In this document: positions 10,968 to 23,105 of the stretch, piece by piece
Numbering within the stretch: the stretch's first letter is position 1
Layout: every line of letters starts with the position of its first letter
Assembly (NCBI GenBank): GCA_963921935.1
Contig: OY998176.1
Location: 139,822,299-139,886,298 of the forward strand
DNA length: 64,000 bases
DNA from: Galeruca laticollis
Taxonomy: Eukaryota; Arthropoda; Insecta; Coleoptera; Chrysomelidae
Direction: 5' to 3'
The notes under the pieces: generated by a model
What the model saw: the letters and a program-made list of their open reading frames with translations, nothing else
Told to the model about the DNA's origin: nothing
The model's database searches: none
Position numbers and translations under genes: made by a program

Positions 10968-11384
10968 CTAAAGTTTCCGTAGTATTCGTTTCATACTTAT
11001 CAAAGCTACTCCAGTTTCTAGAGTGAAATTAGAATTTTGACTGTATCTCTTACGGGAAAACCTCTGAAAAAATAATACGCCAGCATAGTATAGCTCTTCA
11101 GTATATTGGACACACTCGAGATTGGATTTACAAATATCTGCAATCACTCGTTCTATTGAATAGAAATTCTCCACATTTCGCATAAGAACGGGGAATATGA
11201 GTTTTTTTATATGCAAATCATGCATAATCGAAGAGCTTTCAGAAAAGAAAAATACCACTTTTAAGATATACAAAGATTGCTTACTTGTGTAGAATATCAA
11301 CAAGATAAGGCTGAGGTGACAAAGAAGTAAAAAAGGATTGTGGTCGACCCGTTGGGAATATTTTAACCCAACACTGTTTGCCAC
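10968..11384 (-). CDS. Unrecognised 138-codon open frame
   Basis: The frame opens at ATG 11384 and ends at a stop near 10968. The N-terminal third has a hydrophobic stretch, FLLLCHLSLILLIFY, consistent with one membrane segment. The rest is rich in Leu, Ile, Ser and Arg with no motif I can name. A faint resemblance to insect chemoreceptor segments (alternating hydrophobic helices and an Asn-rich turn) is too weak to assign. It stands alone, with no clear promoter, splice sites or neighbouring exon. It may be chance or an eroded gene. Confidence 0.2.
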   Translation of the reverse strand: MANSVGLKYSQRVDHNPFLLLCHLSLILLIFYTSKQSLYILKVVFFFSESSSIMHDLHIKKLIFPVLMRNVENFYSIERVIADICKSNLECVQYTEELYYAGVLFFQRFSRKRYSQNSNFTLETGVALISMKRILRKL

Positions 11385-14008
11385 TCTTGTTATTAAGATT
11401 ATTATAGCAATCGACGATCAAAGTAAGGAGGTATAAAAATGGAGAAAGACCACAATACCAACGGATGTATTTTTAGAGTTTCGATAGCATATAGTTGCCT
11501 AATTTCGATAAGAATGCATTTATGGAGCTATAGATGAATTGAGTGATAAAATAAAATTTGTGAAGGGATGTTCAATAATTAGCAATTTCACACTTGACTT
11601 GAAACATGGAAATAAGAAATTAACTTGATAATAAAATAATATAGGGTGAGAGCCCCAATTGTTGGCACTGTCCCGATGATTGGCACTGTTGTATATTTTC
11701 GTTATTTAGGAAGAATTCCTTCCTTCTCAGGAACATAGTTAAGCTGTGTTCATAAAGATGATGTTGTCTACTAAGCCGGCAGTAGATACCCAGATAGTAC
11801 CAGATGGGATGTTCTGACAGTCTTCGATTTGGAAGATATATATCCAAATATTATAGGGTTATTCTGGGGATATCTACAATATCTGTGGGTACACCTAAAT
11901 CGAATATTCAATGTTAGTTCAGTTGGAATATTTTCAGATTATTCTTTTTAGAATATTCGAACCATCTTATATAGATTATTGTTATTGGTGAAATAGTAGT
12001 AGTATGATAAATTATTTTTCATCGTTAATTAATTAGTCAATTTTTTGTCACTGTGAAGTTGTTTAAATATGTTACTACGGTGTATTCTATGCTACGGGTG
12101 GAACTAATACATACGACCTCACGCATCAAAACAGGTACGTTTTATTATATTTTGTTAATGCCTGTTGATTAATCAATGCATTTTACAGAAAATTATCGAT
12201 TTGCTGCTAAAACTTCCAATAAATGATGAAGCAAAGTTAGAAAAAGTTGAGTCAGCTTTGCTGGAGATCCTATGAATATTTTGAAAGTTAAACATTCAAT
12301 ATTATATCCAAATCAAAATGAAACTGCCTCGAAATATTGGAGTATTTATGTGTTACTTTTTATACTTTAGTGCATGGAAATATTGAAATAACTGTTGATT
12401 TTATAAATTTTTGCAACAAAATTAATGGATAAATGTTTTCAATTGTAAGTAGAGTAGAAATTCACATCGTTGCTAAAGGTACAACAAAATTTTATTTTCT
12501 CAGGTAGTTTCACGTAATTAAGTTACCGAGGTGTATGTTATGAGTTCCTCAATCAAATTGCCTATAGTTACCTCTATTCCTTTTATTAATTGGGATTGAC
12601 TAGAGAGCTCTACATAACTGGTGATCTGATAGTTAAAAGTTAAATTAGTTCTGGCATTTGGTAAATAAAAGTTATTGCTGGTTAATTGTACAAGTGTCTA
12701 GTTTCAGGCATATGTATACTGTTCACACAGATGAAAGCCGTCTTATATTTTTGTTCGTTTGTTATAACTTTGCTTATTAACTGTAATTGCTCAATTTTTA
12801 AAACTTTTGAGATTGACTTTCAAATTAATAAAATTTTAGGTTGTACATCTGGCAAGTTTGGAAGGTTCTCATTTGCAACAATATATTAAAGGATTCTTGC
12901 AAAAAATCCTGATAGAGTATTTAATGGAGGGCTACAGTATGCATGTCTTCTACAAGACTTATTTTTTAAATTACATATTTGATGTTTAGCTTCATCTTTT
13001 AAGTTTCAGTTTTTGGGATTATATTTTGATTGTTATACATACATACATAAAAATCACAGTAGAATAGAAATTGCTTATTAACAAAAAATATAATTATTTT
13101 ATTGTTTCAGATGCCGTCCAAAAGTTGGTCAAGAACAACAACAAACAAAAAGTTGAATTGAAAACAGGAATTTTCTTAGCCAAATGTAAGGACCTGCAGA
13201 AATCGGTTTCAAAAAGTTCGTTGAGTATGGAGGAAGTCAGTGAATTTTGTAATCTCGGATTTGAAAATTATGTTAGTTCCAGTTACGTTATATGGTACAT
13301 CTTATACTTATGTATAAATAAGTTGAATTGAATTCAATGTTTCACGTGTTTTAATTTTTTGAATTAAAAATACTTTTCCCTATATATATACAATTCGAAA
13401 TTTTGAAAGATTCCTTAGATATATACCAGGGAACACTGGATCATTGTACTCCCCCTTTTCTCCTTTATTTTCAGAGAATATTCATTTGAATTTGGAACAT
13501 ACCGTTTGCTTACTGAATAAGTGCGAGAGATAAGCTTTCCCTGGCGGGTAATTCTATTCTCTCTCACACGAATGGAGCTTATGGATAAAATAATTGGCGA
13601 TATTGAACCAAAAATGCTATCATTCCAGGTGGAGCAAGAAGTTGAAAAAGAATTGATATGTACATTATTGTCGGTCATTAAGTATACAGGATCTTCCAAA
13701 TTTCAATCAATTATCTTTGGAACTAAATATGAAAAGGGAGGAGTGCTATGATTCAGTGTCATCCGCTCAACAGGTATTATCCATATATTCTAAAAATATT
13801 TGAAATTTTGCTATATACGTTCCACAGATATCCTTATAATATTCCTAATATTACTTGGATATTTGTAGAATATGCCTATTGAAATGTTCTATGAATATTC
13901 CGGATTATCTTGCTATATACATTCAGCAGATATCCTCAGAATATTCTTGAATATTCATGGAATATTCAAAAAATTTCCCATTTCATGGTCCGTAGAATAT
14001 TCGAGAAA

Positions 14009-14010
<2 letters not shown>
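11385..14010. other. Non-coding stretch with TTGGCAC and GAATATTC motifs
   Basis: Two copies of TTGGCACTG-like sequence lie at 11659-11690; similar motifs recur at 28.72-28.82 kb. GAATATTC or GGATATC-like palindromes are frequent at 11890-11960 and 13770-14005. Short frames at 13071-13331 and 13521-13751 sit after T-rich, acceptor-like tracts but have no recognisable product. No gene can be supported. Confidence 0.35.

Positions 14011-14061
<51 letters not shown>
14011..14061. repeat. (AT)n microsatellite, about 25 units
   Basis: Uninterrupted AT dinucleotides. The frame through it encodes only alternating Ile-Tyr and is not a gene. Confidence 0.95.
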
Positions 14062-14065
<4 letters not shown>

Positions 14066-16430
14066 TATATGAATGTGCTACTTTATTTTATTTTATATAT
14101 AACGCCCACGTTGGGGAGCAAGTTAAATATGATTAACTATGATTATTTTATGTTATTTATGTGTGAATGTTTAATATATTTATAATATGATGTTTTAAAT
14201 ATGAGTTTACAATATATTGATATTTTGTTACTTATCAAAAAAAACTTACACTCTTGGGCTTGCTAACTTATATAAATTTCACCTGTAAGTCCTCCTATTT
14301 ATTATGCTATTTAGTAGAATGTAGTTTATTTGATTCCTATACTTTTATTACCTCGGCTGCTCTTATTCATTCACTACTCTCTAACTCAGTAGGGTTCTGG
14401 GCATATTATAATAAAATCAACCTTACTTATCAATTGAATATATTTATGTTACTTATTAAAAGATAGAAAAAATATTTTAAAAACATTGAACATTACTCAT
14501 ATGTAAAATATTATTGACTTTTTATTTTACTGTTGGATTCATATACCTCTTATGTGTAAAAATGAATGATTATCCTTTGATTCTTAAAATTCTTATATTA
14601 TAAATAAAATAATGGTTTTTCTATATATATCCAAATTTCCACATCAAACAAACTTTCTGTATATTATAAGAAAAATTCATTCTCTTTTGCAGACTCATTT
14701 GCATAACTTTGGTGAACCGTTTGTAAACGTTAGATTTCTTAGAAAATTATACGACCACCTGCGTTTTAAAGTTTGTTCAACTATTGTAAACTTTTTTCTG
14801 CTTGTTTCCTAAATAGGAGTATTTGAAATATTTTAAAATACTATTTTAGTTTTATTCGGTACGTGAAATTGAAAGCATATCTGAAATATTTATCTACTCA
14901 ACTTTGATCTTTTTAAAACATCATTTAACGTATTATAATACTTGTGTAAGTAATAAAAAGAAACTGAAATTAGTTGTGGTTTGTTGTTAAGTGGAAAGTT
15001 TTATATATATGATTGGAGAAAATTCATCATGACAGAAATTATACATCTATCTACAAATTTTATAATGGTAAGTTTGTATTATTACGTTTCCTGATATATT
15101 ATGATCATTTCAAAGAGAAAACTTTCACTACCAGGTATTTATGATTTTAAATTCCACTTTATTATTTGGTACCAAATATTTAATTAAACACACCACAGAC
15201 CTTGCTCTTTTGATGAAATGATGCCTTCCGTTGGATTCATCCATGACGTTTTCCTGCCTTAGGTGGTAATTTTCCTCCGTGTAATTATCTGATGATAATT
15301 ATTGTTCTGCTTTATGTAGTTTCACGTCCTTGCACTCGTTTTTAATTATTAGTTAATTTTTATAGTTTAATTTATACCTATTTACACTTATTACTTAAAT
15401 TTTTATTAAAAAGAAACTGGATAACTTTACACTGCTTCTCGCTTATCCAACAACTGACGCCTAACTAACTACTCCGCGGTCTTTTCATCTGCCAAACCCT
15501 TTCTATTGTTCATAACCGGAAGCTGGCAATGTTCTAGAAAATTCTTTGATTATAGTTCACCTGTCACTTTGTTTATTATTGTTTTATTGTTTGTCTTACT
15601 TAAACTTATTGTAAGATATTGTTTTTTATTCATTATACACTTATTGTCCTTGACTAATTCACTAACATCTTATTATTATTGTCTTTTTTCATGTTATTGT
15701 TTATTTGAGATCCGATTGGTCAATGCAATTATATTATTTTTGTATTTCCCACAACCTAAATATTTACACAATATACATGGATACAATTCACTTATTATGC
15801 TTGATATTATTACCTTAATACATATAAATTAGGTCGGTAATAATTTATTTTTATTCTTGTATTTCATATTCAAATACATTTTATGTTGGTACACTTGTCT
15901 CAACTGTTATATTTCGTATAGGTTTTTTAACATTTCCTATAATTACAGTTTCCTACTTATTATTATATTTCCTATATATTTTTATGAATAAATATTAACT
16001 AACATATCTTATTTATGTATTTTACTAATTCTGAATGTCATTTATTGTTCAATCATTGTAGCATTGTTGATTTTATTATGCCATCCTATTTATTCTTTTA
16101 ATATAAACAGATGCTCTGGGTGTCTAGAATTCCGTGCAGCGTTACGTTATTTTAATGATCTGCGTTTACTTGTTAGGTTCTGTCTAAGGTTGTTTTTTTT
16201 TAAAATACAGAATTATTTTGAAACTGTTTCACTACTAATTGTTTATGACTTCTTCTTATATTAATTTACTTTTCTTTATGATTATGCCCATTGATTGTAC
16301 TTGATTATATTGTTATATGGATATTTCATTAATTTTTGGTACTTTATTTTAGGAATTATTTTTTTATTGATAAATATGATTTCTTTATGCTTTATTGGGA
16401 TTCTATAAATGTTATGTGCTCGTTCTATCT

Positions 16431-16436
<6 letters not shown>
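14062..16436. other. AT-rich stretch without recognised genes
   Basis: T-rich plus strand with short hydrophobic frames (14254-14466, 15506-15832, 16064-16264) that look like chance readings of T-rich DNA. The less AT-rich patch at 15420-15540 was examined for LTR features, but no matching second copy is in the window. Confidence 0.4.

Positions 16437-16494
<58 letters not shown>
16437..16494. repeat. (AT)n microsatellite, left half of the gypsy target site
   Basis: About 29 AT units directly abut the 5' LTR. (TA)n resumes directly after the 3' LTR at 22919, so one microsatellite was probably split by the insertion. Confidence 0.9.
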
Positions 16495-16498
<4 letters not shown>

Positions 16499-17039
16499 TT
16501 ATGGATATTTTAAAACAATAATATTGAGATATAGTTGATCTATAGAAATTTTGGAATAATATCATTGGCAGATGCTCTATGAAAAATGATGATAGGAGAT
16601 GGCAGAAAGGATTTTTAGAAAAGAAAAGTCAAGTAAGAATTTGAAAATTGAAACCATTTTTATTAAACTGGAATTAAAGAGTATTCGTAAGGTAGGAGCA
16701 GAGAGCAGGGAGTGAAATACAGTTAGATTCAAACCAGAACCAAATTCATAAGGAGATTTAAATGTTAAGAAGAATTCAGGAACAGGAACCAACAAGTTGA
16801 ACATAGATTAGACAAAAAGGGGTCAATAATGAAGTAATTTGAGAACGTAGTTGCAGGAGAGGATTTGAAAATTTATTTTTATAGAATTATAAAAAAGTGG
16901 TAAACCAAAGATCTTGGGGGGAAGTTTTTATTATTGTTCAATTAGTTAGAAATATATCAAAATTTGTGAAGATTTGGAAATAATAAATTGTTCATTTAGT
17001 AATCATATACATAATAGAAAAGGAAATAACGACTACAAT
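16495..17039 (+). repeat. 5' LTR of the gypsy element (545 bp)
   Basis: Aligns along its length with 22218-22918. Shared blocks include ATCATTGGCAGATGCTCTAT, GGTAGGAGC, CAGGAACCAACAAGTTGAAC and AAGAAAAGTCAAG. The end abuts a tRNA-like primer-binding site at 17040. Termini are not the canonical TG/CA if the ATTCT...ACAAT boundary is right; a TG start at 16502 is the alternative. Confidence 0.88.
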
Positions 17040-17057
17040 TGGCGTCCAATGTGTGGC
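17040..17057 (+). other. Primer-binding site, tRNA-Lys-like
   Basis: TGGCGTCCAATGTGTGGC immediately follows the 5' LTR. It differs by three bases from TGGCGCCCAACGTGGGGC, the site complementary to the 3' end of tRNA-Lys1,2 in known retroelements. The position is as expected for the minus-strand primer. The tRNA identity is from recall, not a search. Confidence 0.6.
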
Positions 17058-17201
17058 TCCATAAATTAAGGGGACCTCAAACAGATATAAAATTCAAAAA
17101 AAATTGACATAATTATTTTATATTTGGCATTTAAGGAGAAATTTAGAAAATATTCATATAATTTTGGTTGAATCTATAAATTTATATATAGAATATTAAA
17201 A

Positions 17202-18787
17202 ATGATGAACAGACAAGGTACTATATTAGAAGGAAGAAGTCAAGGAGACAGTGATGAACAACAAGAAAACAGAAGTATTGGAGATAGTAGCAGTGTAACA
17301 GAATGTTTGAATATAAATGAACAGTTTGAAGAAATGATGAAATACATGAGAAGTATAGAAGAAAATAGGACAGAGGATATGAGAAGTATGGAAGAAAATA
17401 GAAAAGAGGATATGAGAAGTATGGAAGAAAATAGGAAAGAGGATGTGAGAAGTATGGAAGAAAATAGGAAAGAGGATATGAGAAGTATGGAAGAAAATAT
17501 GAAAGAGGATGTGAGAAGTATGGAAGAAAATAGAAAAGAGGATATGAGAAGTATGGAAGACAATATGAAAGAGGATATGAGAAATATGGAAGGAAATAGA
17601 AAAGAGGATATGAGAAATATGGAAGAAAATAGGAAAGAGGATATGAGAAACATGGAAGAAAATAGAAAAGAGGAAATGAGAAATATGGAAGAGAATATAA
17701 AAAAGAAATTTGATATTATGAAACAAAAGATTATTAAAGAGAATGAAAAATTCAAAGAAGAAATTAAAGAAGAGATGAATGGCATTAAAAAGGATAATGA
17801 GTACATTAAAATAAGAATAACAGTTATGACAGAAAAAAATGATACTCAACAAGAAGAAGTAGAAAAGGAATTGGAAACAATTAATAAAAATTAAAAAGAA
17901 CATATTGAAGAAACGAAGAATTTTTTTTATAAATTTGACTTGAATAAGATTGTTGAAACCGAGAAGAAAATAAATAAGACAGATGAAACGTTAATGCAAC
18001 AAATAGAAGAAAAGACAAGTAATTCTAGAGAACAATATATAGAAGGAACAAGAAAGGTGCAAGTAGATATGGAGGAAAAATTTGACAAGTTGAGGCAAAA
18101 TTTTCAGAATAATATTGGAAATTGTTCGACACATGTAGTCCAACAAGGACATGGTATTTATTGTGAGTTTAATGGGGATATTAATAAGATACATCCGAAA
18201 ATATTTCTTAAATATTATAAAAAACTGAACTCGGAATATTCGGCAATTTGAAGATTATAAAGAAATAGTAAGAATGAATTTGGAGGGAAATGCATCAGTT
18301 TGGTTCACTACAAGAGAAATGGAAATTGAAAATGAGGAAGATTTTGAAGATATGTTCATGGGATATTTCTGGGGAGAATCATCACAAAATTTATTCAGAG
18401 AGAAATTATATCTTGGAAAATTTGATTATAGTAAAAATACAAAGTTAAATTATTATGCTATGAAATTATATAATTTTGCACAATATTTAAATCCCAATAT
18501 GAATGAAGAAGAGATTGTATTGTACATTTCCAGACGTTTTGATAGAGATTTATAGAAAATATTGCAATACATGACATAAAAAAATGGAACAATTTTCAAA
18601 TTATTTATTAAGGATTGAAAGAAGTTTTAATTTAGGTGAATTCAGATTTAGAAGGGGGAAAGAAAATGAAGAATTCAGAAGAAGAAATATGCAAAGAGAT
18701 AGACAACAAAATTGTTATCAGGAAAATAGGAATGGTAATTACGGAACAATGTCAAAAAATAGGAACAATAGAGAGAGAAGAGAATAA
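17202..18787 (+). pseudogene. gypsy gag polyprotein, broken
   Basis: The first frame (17202-17894, 230 codons) starts MMNRQGTILEGRSQ and soon enters an 11-residue tandem repeat, then a Lys/Glu-rich coiled coil ending at a TAA. The frame continues after it (17940-18251) and then in shifted frames (18274-18555, 18584-18787). The third piece holds EEDFEDMFMGYFWGESSQ and NMNEEEIVLYISRRF, matching the retrotransposon gag (capsid-like) helix pattern. The last piece is Arg/Asn/Gln-rich, like a nucleocapsid tail, but has no CCHC zinc knuckle. At least three disruptions separate the parts. Structural particle protein by family knowledge. Confidence 0.8.
17346..17708 (+). repeat. 33-bp tandem repeat encoding 11 copies of an 11-residue unit
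   Basis: Eleven consecutive units of the form MRSMEENRKED (residues 49-169 of the gag frame), with unit variants MRNMEENRKED, VRSMEENRKED and MRSMEDNMKED. The spacing is exactly 33 bp with no frame loss. An 11-residue (hendecad) period with hydrophobic Met at two positions and charged residues elsewhere favours a long, slightly right-handed coiled coil. Confidence 0.92.
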
Positions 18788-19019
18788 TATAGAGACCTGA
18801 ATCATGGAGTGGGAAGAAATTGGAGAGAAAATGAGAATAATCGACAAGTAAGAAGTAAAGAAAACTATAACAGTACAAGACAAATGAATAGAGGAATAGA
18901 GAATAGAAGACAAGAAAGACAGTGAAAGGATAAATGATAGTAGATGTAATGAGATACAAACTAAAGAAGGAGATGAAAATAACGAACATTTTTTATAAAT
19001 AATCAGGGTAGTAACAAAA

Positions 19020-22000
19020 TTCTTAGTAAATGTAATTATGAACATCGAAGTGAATTCGTAAATTCAGAAGAAGATAAAATTGAATTGGAAAATGAATCTA
19101 GATTATTGTATTTATGGGGAAATTTGTATGGGAATATTGTTAGGATTTTAATTGATTGTGGGTCAGAAGCATCATTAATTGAAGAAGATGTAGTGAATAA
19201 AATTAAAAAATTGAGAGAAAACAAAATAAAAATTCCAAGAATAAATTTAATTTGAGCTAATGGAAAGAAATTAACTGAAGTAAATATGAAAGTAACAGGA
19301 GAAATAGAGATAGAGGGAGTTTCAGTAGACATGAATATGTTAGTTATGGAAAATATGGAAGCAGATATAGTAATGGGGATATATGAAATATAAAAACATG
19401 GGGTAATAATTTGGTTAGAAATAAATAGAATAACAAGTATAATAAACAAACAAAAAATTATAAACGATATGGAATATAACAAGAAGATCATGAATATAGA
19501 ATTAGAAAAGTATGAAATAAAATGCCCAGATATATATAAAAAATAAGTTTTGGATTTATTAGGGAAGTATGAAGATTTGATAAAGAAGGGTTTAAGAATA
19601 TCAAGAAACTATGAACACAGATTAGGAGTTGAAGGAATAGAGAATTTCAAAATTAAAACGTATCCTATTCCATATCATTATCAAAAAGAGGTAAGAAGGG
19701 AAATTGAAAATATGTTGGAAGAAGGTATAATAGAAAAATGTACAACTAGATTTGTTAATCCATTACTAGTAGTAAGATAATCAAATGGTGCAATAAGATT
19801 GTGTTTAGATGAAAGAAATATTAATAAATATACAGTGCCACAATATAAAGCACCAATGAATGTTGATGCAATATTTGGAAGAATAACTACCTCAGTAATA
19901 TTTTCAAAAATTGATTTAAAACATAGTTTTTCGTTAATACCATTAGAAAGAAATAGTAGGGATTATACTGGTTTTTCGATTGATGGTGTTTTATATAGAT
20001 TATGCGTAGTACCTTTTGGTCTACAGAGTGCATGTTCAGCATTAGTTAGAGCGCTACATGGAATTTTGGACAAATATGAAGATTTTGTATTACGCTATAT
20101 TGACGATATTTTGATTTTTTCTAAAACAATTGAAGAACATTCGAAACATTTGGAGATGGTATTGAAGGAATTGGATACTGAGGAAGTAAAAATAAATGAA
20201 AGAAAATGTCAGTTTTTCCAAAAAGAAATACAATATTTAGGATATATCAATAATGAAATTGGTTTGAAAATGGACCCAGAAAAAGCGAAATCTATTATTG
20301 AAGACCAAAAAATTTGAAAGCTTTGCGTTATTTTTAGGAATATTTATTATTTATTAGAATTATTTTAAAAGATTAATACCAGACTTGAGTAAAAAGGAAA
20401 AGAACCTCACAGAACTTTTAAAAAAAGGTGTAAAATGGAAATGGACTGAACAACGAGAGAATGATTTTCAACGATTAGAAGAAGAATTTGAAAAAAATCT
20501 TATGGTTTATCATCCACGATATGACCATAACTTAGTAGTTAGGACAGATGCGTCAATGGACAGATTTGCAGGAATATTGCTACAAAGAGATGAAGAAGGA
20601 GAGGTTCCAATTAATTTTATTTCTAGAATGACGAAGGGTTATGAAAGAAATTATAGTGCAACAGAATTAGAATTAGCAAGTGTGATATTTTGTGTTAAAA
20701 AGTGGAGGTATTATTTATAAGGGAATAAATTTTATATTGAAACTGATCATGCAGCTTTGAGAGGGATTTTGAATAATAAATTTGGGAAAAATAGGATTTA
20801 TCGTTGGAATCTATTGTTACAAGAATATAGTTTTGAAATTGTTCATATGTCAGGAAAAAATAATATAACCCATACATTTACAAGACAAGAAGTTAAAAAC
20901 AGTATAAATAAAAGATAAATTAAAATTGGTATGAATATTTTAAAGCAAAGTGAAGGGATATTTTCATTTGAAGCAATAAAAAAGGATCAAGAGCGTTTGT
21001 CTGAAAAGGACAGAAAAAGATGTAAATTTAAAGAACAAGTATTTTTAGAAGAAGTCAACAAAAAGGAGTTATATGTTAATTTCAGTTTTATAAGAGTTAC
21101 AAGAAGAATATGGTCACATGGAGAGTAGAAAAACATGGTTATTATTTAGGGAAAATTATATTGTGAAAGGAGATATTAGAATTAGTAAGGAAATAACAAG
21201 AAATTGTGAAATCTGTCAGGTTTCGGAACATAAAAATAAAATTAATCATAATGTTTTTAAAAGTGTTCTATCAAGAAAACCATTGGAATTAGTGGCAACG
21301 GATTTTATAAGTAATTTAATTATGAGTAAATAAGGGAACAGGCATATTCTAGTAATAGTAGATATTTTCTCAAAATTTGTTAAATTATATGTATGTAGGA
21401 AAACCAATACCAATGAAGTAATAAAGAAGTTCAATCGGTATTTCGAAGAAATAGGGAAACCCAATTATTGTATCATGGATAATGCAACATATTTCCAAAA
21501 TAACAGAATGGATATTTTTTTGAAAAGAAATAATATTAACAAGAGAAATATTAGTATAAGACATCCTGCTGCGAATCCTGCAGAAAGATATAAAGAAGAA
21601 GTAATTAAATATTTAAGAATAGTCATTAAAACAGATCAGGATGAATGAGAAAATAATTTGATGAAGGTTGAAGAATATTTAAATTGTGTTCCACATGGTG
21701 TAACAGAAGAATCACCTATATATTCAATGACAGGAAGATATCCAAATAGAAAATGGGAATTCCAGGAAATGAGAAATTATGAAGAATGTTTAGAAGAGGT
21801 TAATAGAAAATTGCAAAAAGCTGCTGAGAAATATCAAAGAAAAATGTCGGAAAAATATAAAAAGAAGGTGATATTTAAAAAAGGAGATTTGGTTTTAGTT
21901 GAGAGATTAAAGGTAGCAGATAGAGAAAAGAAAAATGTGTTAAATTAGAATTGCCTTATGAGGAACCTTTTAGAATAGATAATGAGAATGGAGAGAATAG

Positions 22001-22085
22001 TTATGTCTTGAAGGAATTAGATTTAAACAAAATTAGAGGTATTTTTAATATTGAACATTTATACAAGGTTTATTACGAAAAATAA
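19020..22085 (+). pseudogene. gypsy pol polyprotein, broken by stops
   Basis: Protease: ILIDCGSEASLI near 19150, with Cys in place of the usual Thr after the catalytic Asp. Reverse transcriptase 19550-20317: IFSKIDLKHSFSLIP, VPFGLQSACSALVRALHG and YIDDILIFSK (catalytic YxDD intact). RNase H: VVRTDASMDRFAGILLQ near 20540. Integrase: NCEICQVSEHK of the zinc domain at about 21205; core Asp in VATDFIS; second Asp in CIMDNATYF; Glu in NPAERYKEEV. C-terminal EPFRIDNE resembles the GPY/F module. About eight stops or frameshifts divide it, for example TAA at 19778 and TGA at 20315. The domain order with integrase last defines Ty3/gypsy. Confidence 0.9.
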
Positions 22086-22217
22086 TTAATAATAATTTTA
22101 TTTTAGTTAATGTAAATATATATATTAATGGTTTAGATCAGAATATTGAAAATTTATTTTAATTTGAAAATTTGGAAATAATTATGTTCAAATTTTGAAA
22201 TAAAATAATTTTGGGGA

Positions 22218-22916
22218 ATTCTCATGGACATTTTAAAACAATAATATTGAGAGATATTTGGACTAATATCATTGGCAGATGCTCTATGAAAAATGATGAT
22301 AGGAGATGACAGAAAGGATTTTTAGAAAAGAAAAGTCAAGCAAGGATTTGAAAATTGGAACCATTTTTATAATAATATAACATAGAAGAATATAAGAATA
22401 ATAAAAGAATAATAATATAAAAAGCAGCAATTGAATATATTGAATTGGAAAGAAAAGTAAAAAAGTATTTGCAAGGTAGGAGCCGAGAGCAGCAATTGAA
22501 ATATAGTTAGATTCAAACGATAAGCAAATTCATAAGTATAACATATTTCTACTTATTAAACTGGAATAAAAGAGTATTCGTAAGGTAGGAGCCGAAAGCA
22601 GGAAGTGAAATATAGTTAGATTCAAACCAGAAGCAAATTCATAAAGTGATTCAAAAGTTGAGAAGAGTTCAGGAGCAGGAACCAACAAGTTGAACATAGA
22701 TTAAAGAAAAAGGGGTCAATAAAAAAGTAATTTGAGAACGTAGAATTTGAAAATTTATTTCTATAGAATTATAAAAATGTGGTGAACCAAAGATCTTTGG
22801 GGTAAGTTTTTATTGTTCAATTAGCTAGAAATATATCAAAATTTGTAAAGATTTGGAAATAATAAATTGTTCATTTAGTAATCATATACATAATAGAAAA
22901 GGAAATAACCACAACA

Positions 22917-22918
<2 letters not shown>
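22218..22918 (+). repeat. 3' LTR of the gypsy element (701 bp), with internal insertion
   Basis: Matches the 5' LTR except for roughly 156 bp gained after ACCATTTTTAT near 22380. The extra DNA includes A-rich sequence and a second copy of the block GGTAGGAGCCGAGAGCAG followed by ATATAGTTAGATTCAAAC (about 22472-22520), which recurs at 22585-22640. The gain is therefore partly an internal duplication. A short G-rich tract (TTTTGGGGA) precedes the LTR and may be a weak polypurine tract. Confidence 0.85.
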
Positions 22919-22961
<43 letters not shown>

Positions 22962-22983
22962 GCAATTCCCCAATATTCACTAG

Positions 22984-23044
<61 letters not shown>

Positions 23045-23065
23045 GCAATTCCCCAATATTCACTA

Positions 23066-23101
<36 letters not shown>
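22919..23101. repeat. (TA)n tract with two copies of an 83-bp higher-order unit
   Basis: Long TA runs are separated twice by the same 30-bp insert, which contains TGCAATTCCCCAATATTCAC, at 22961 and 23044. The inserts are 83 bp apart and differ by one base (CTAGTTC or CTAGTTT). The right part of the target microsatellite has therefore expanded as a composite minisatellite. Confidence 0.85.

Positions 23102-23105
<4 letters not shown>

Larger units (their letters stand above)
16495..22918 (+). mobile_element. Complete Ty3/gypsy-type LTR retrotransposon, decayed
   Basis: The parts occur in gypsy order: 5' LTR, primer-binding site, gag, protease, reverse transcriptase, RNase H, integrase, 3' LTR. 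Both LTRs begin ATTCTYATGGAYATTTTAAAA and end in ACAAT. Flanking bases are ATAT on each side, compatible with a 4-bp target duplication but uninformative inside a (TA)n tract. Stops and frameshifts occur in every domain, so it is a fossil. The 3' LTR is about 156 bp longer than the 5' LTR. Confidence 0.92.

Noticed and set aside
10968..11384. Chemoreceptor gene
   Set aside because: Only one hydrophobic segment and vague pattern similarity; kept as an unrecognised frame.
13071..13751. Possible host exons after acceptor-like T-rich tracts
   Set aside because: All frames close quickly and no donor or domain supports a gene.
13872..14072. Frames ending in long Ile-Tyr runs (also at 16336, 22871 and 51957)
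   Set aside because: Translations of (TA)n microsatellites.
15420..15840. LTR-like AT-rich block with hydrophobic frames
   Set aside because: No second copy, primer site or target duplication in the window.
17226..17903. Long antisense open frames (225 and 188 codons) over the gypsy gag
   Set aside because: Mirror images of the 33-bp coding repeat; hydrophobic repeats only, no domain.
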